From Deltaproteobacteria bacterium (GTDB lineage: Bacteria > Desulfobacterota > Desulfobacteria > Desulfobacterales > C00003060): a DNA stretch of 15,693 bases. The position numbers and the translations under genes were made by a program. Positions 14,568-15,693 of this stretch are shown one piece after another (the first letter of the stretch is position 1; each line of letters starts with the position of its first letter). The DNA is taken from the NCBI GenBank assembly GCA_019309815.1, contig JAFDFO010000019.1, positions 1-15,693 on the forward strand, in the 5' to 3' direction. The notes beneath the pieces were generated by a model. That model was given only the letters and a program-made list of their open reading frames with translations, was not told the origin of the DNA and made no database searches.

Positions 14568-14653
14568 GAAAAAAATGGTGGTCGGCGAGGCCGTTAGTGA
14601 TCCGAGTCCACTTACCAGTGCTTGGTTCACCCCGGCTGCGGTGATTATTTCGT

Positions 14654-14682
14654 TTGACATTTTACTCTATTTCCAACATATT
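14654..14682 (+). promoter_or_regulatory. Promoter for the CYTH protein gene
   Basis: Perfect TTGACA (14654-14659), 17 AT-rich bp, then CATATT (14677-14682, 4 of 6). It lies about 70 bp before the ATG at 14750, diverging from the rplM promoter. Confidence 0.45.
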
Positions 14683-14749
14683 GTAAGGGTTAGAGATCTC
14701 AGATGCCTTTTTTGCAAGGAACCTGCCGCTTCCACAGACCAATCGCAAA

Positions 14750-15373
14750 TTGAATGATGCCATGGTGCATGCACCCCTAGAAATTGAAGTGAAGTTTCAT
14801 CTACCCGAGATCGATCCCACCAGAGACCGCCTGATTGCTATGAACGCCGAACCTTCTGGCCGGGTTTTTGAAACAAACATCAGATTCGAAAATACATTGA
14901 AAAGTCTGAAGAGAGAGGGCATCCTGTTAAGGCTTCGCCACGATGATCGAAGCCGACTAACCTTCAAGTCAAGCCTCTCCACCCCTGATACGCAATTCAA
15001 AGTCCACAAGGAGTTGGAGGTAGAAGTGGGTGATTTTCAAGCCTGCCACGACATTTTGGAGGCCCTGGGGTACCTCCCTGAGCAAGTCTATGAGAAATGG
15101 CGGGAGACATTTGTTCTTGATCATACCAGTCTCTTGATCGATACAATGCCATACGGTACATTCCTGGAGATTGAGGGGGAGAAGTCGAAGATCCGCGAAA
15201 TAGCAGACCGTCTCAGCCTAAATTGGAAAAAAAGGATACTGCTGAATTACCTTGAGATTTTCGAAGTAATTCAGCGTGAAGAAGACCTTGGTTTTGCGGA
15301 CATTACTTTTAACAACTTCAAGGGACGAACTCTTGACATCAATAAATATCTTTCTTCGCTGTATGCGGGGTGA
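14750..15373 (+). CDS. CYTH domain protein (class IV adenylate cyclase CyaB / ThTPase superfamily)
   Basis: A soluble protein of 207 residues. The CYTH tunnel signature ExExK is present as Glu11, Glu13 and Lys15 in LEIEVKF, followed by strands with the expected basic and acidic residues: LLRLRHDD, LTFKSS, KELEVEV, YEKWRETF, LLIDTMPYGTFLEIEGE. The segment YLEIFEVIQREEDLGFADITFNNFKG at the C-terminus is an addition I associate with delta-type members. CYTH enzymes bind triphosphates with divalent metals. This one could be an adenylate cyclase, a thiamine- or tri-polyphosphatase, or another triphosphate hydrolase, and the sequence alone does not decide. The start is uncertain: ATGs at 14750 and 14762 both precede the motif and neither has a clear ribosome-binding site. 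A single-gene unit with no informative neighbour. Confidence 0.88.
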   Translation: MNDAMVHAPLEIEVKFHLPEIDPTRDRLIAMNAEPSGRVFETNIRFENTLKSLKREGILLRLRHDDRSRLTFKSSLSTPDTQFKVHKELEVEVGDFQACHDILEALGYLPEQVYEKWRETFVLDHTSLLIDTMPYGTFLEIEGEKSKIREIADRLSLNWKKRILLNYLEIFEVIQREEDLGFADITFNNFKGRTLDINKYLSSLYAG

Positions 15374-15450
15374 GGGGTTATTTCACCAGTCATTTACCGG
15401 TCATTTAAAGGAGCGAATACACGAAGCGATCCCTGGCCCAGAGACTAGCC

Positions 15451-15693
15451 ATTGAAGATTGAAGATTGAAGATTGAAGATTGAAAAACAAAAGTAACAAA
15501 CAACAGTGGCGAATGGTCAACGGACACTCGTGATTGATGATTTATGATTTATGATTGAAAGGCTTGTCTTTCCGGCTTTGCCCAACCGCAAGAGTTGTCG
15601 GTGAACGGCTCTATGATTGATTATCGATGATTGAAAGATTGAAGATTGAAAAAACAAAACACTGAGTACTATCAACTCGTAACTCGCAACCCG
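15451..15693. repeat. Heptanucleotide repeat tract, several motif families
   Basis: In the gene-free 15374-15693 region, ATTGAAG repeats head to tail at 15451-15485 (last unit ATTGAAA). GATTGAT, GATTTAT, GATTTAT, GATTGAA run at 15532-15559. GATTGAT, TATCGAT, GATTGAA, then an 8-mer and GATTGAA run at 15615-15650. AACTCGT, AACTCGC and AACCCG end the window (15674-15693). All share period 7. No gene or promoter is seen between them. Confidence 0.85.

Noticed and set aside
14764..14775. Perfect 12-bp palindrome GGTGCATGCACC at the CYTH start
   Set aside because: It overlaps codons for Met-Val-His-Ala-Pro, occurs once, and no second operator-like copy is seen. Probably chance.
15451..15485. Possible CRISPR-like array
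   Set aside because: The units are only 7 nt, contiguous and without spacers, so it is a simple tandem repeat.

Overview
The window reads as chromosomal DNA of a Gram-negative, delta-type bacterium (Desulfobacterota / former Deltaproteobacteria). The inference rests on the order lysS-lolC/E-lolD, a PxxKW-type cysteine-rich small protein known mainly from that group, a PilC plus PilS-like kinase pair, and the block rplM-rpsI-infA-argC-truA. No phage, CRISPR array, rRNA or tRNA was recognised. Species cannot be named from the sequence.

Layout. 1-6458, all minus strand, read from right to left: pilC (type IV pilus inner-membrane platform), a six-TM PAS histidine kinase like PilS, lysS, the lipoprotein-release permease lolC/E, and its ATPase lolD. 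lolD runs off the left edge and is broken by a 16-bp tandem duplication. 6459-7019, plus strand: the PxxKW cysteine-rich protein. 7020-7266: a period-7 repeat forming an inverted repeat, followed by a ~147-bp hairpin element. 7264-8457, minus: a class I aminotransferase (AspC type). 8597-10897, plus: a CLC anion channel or transporter with four CBS domains. The aminotransferase and CLC genes appear to diverge from overlapping promoters. 10898-11206: a second, longer copy of the hairpin element. 11204-14500, minus: rplM-rpsI, an intrinsic terminator, infA, argC (own promoter and a structured leader) and truA. 14750-15373, plus: a CYTH-domain protein (CyaB/ThTPase superfamily). 15374-15693: heptanucleotide repeats, no gene.

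The genes are mostly housekeeping: translation (L13, S9, IF-1, LysRS, TruA), arginine and aspartate-family amino-acid metabolism, and envelope biogenesis (Lol system, pilus platform). No new multi-gene system could be supported. The most interesting signals are non-coding or fine-scale. They are two related hairpin elements, each supplying or touching the stop codon of the neighbouring gene; three unrelated heptamer repeat families; the lolD duplication; the argC leader with an arginine-rich in-frame extension; and a CLC protein with channel-like residue changes and a doubled CBS tail.
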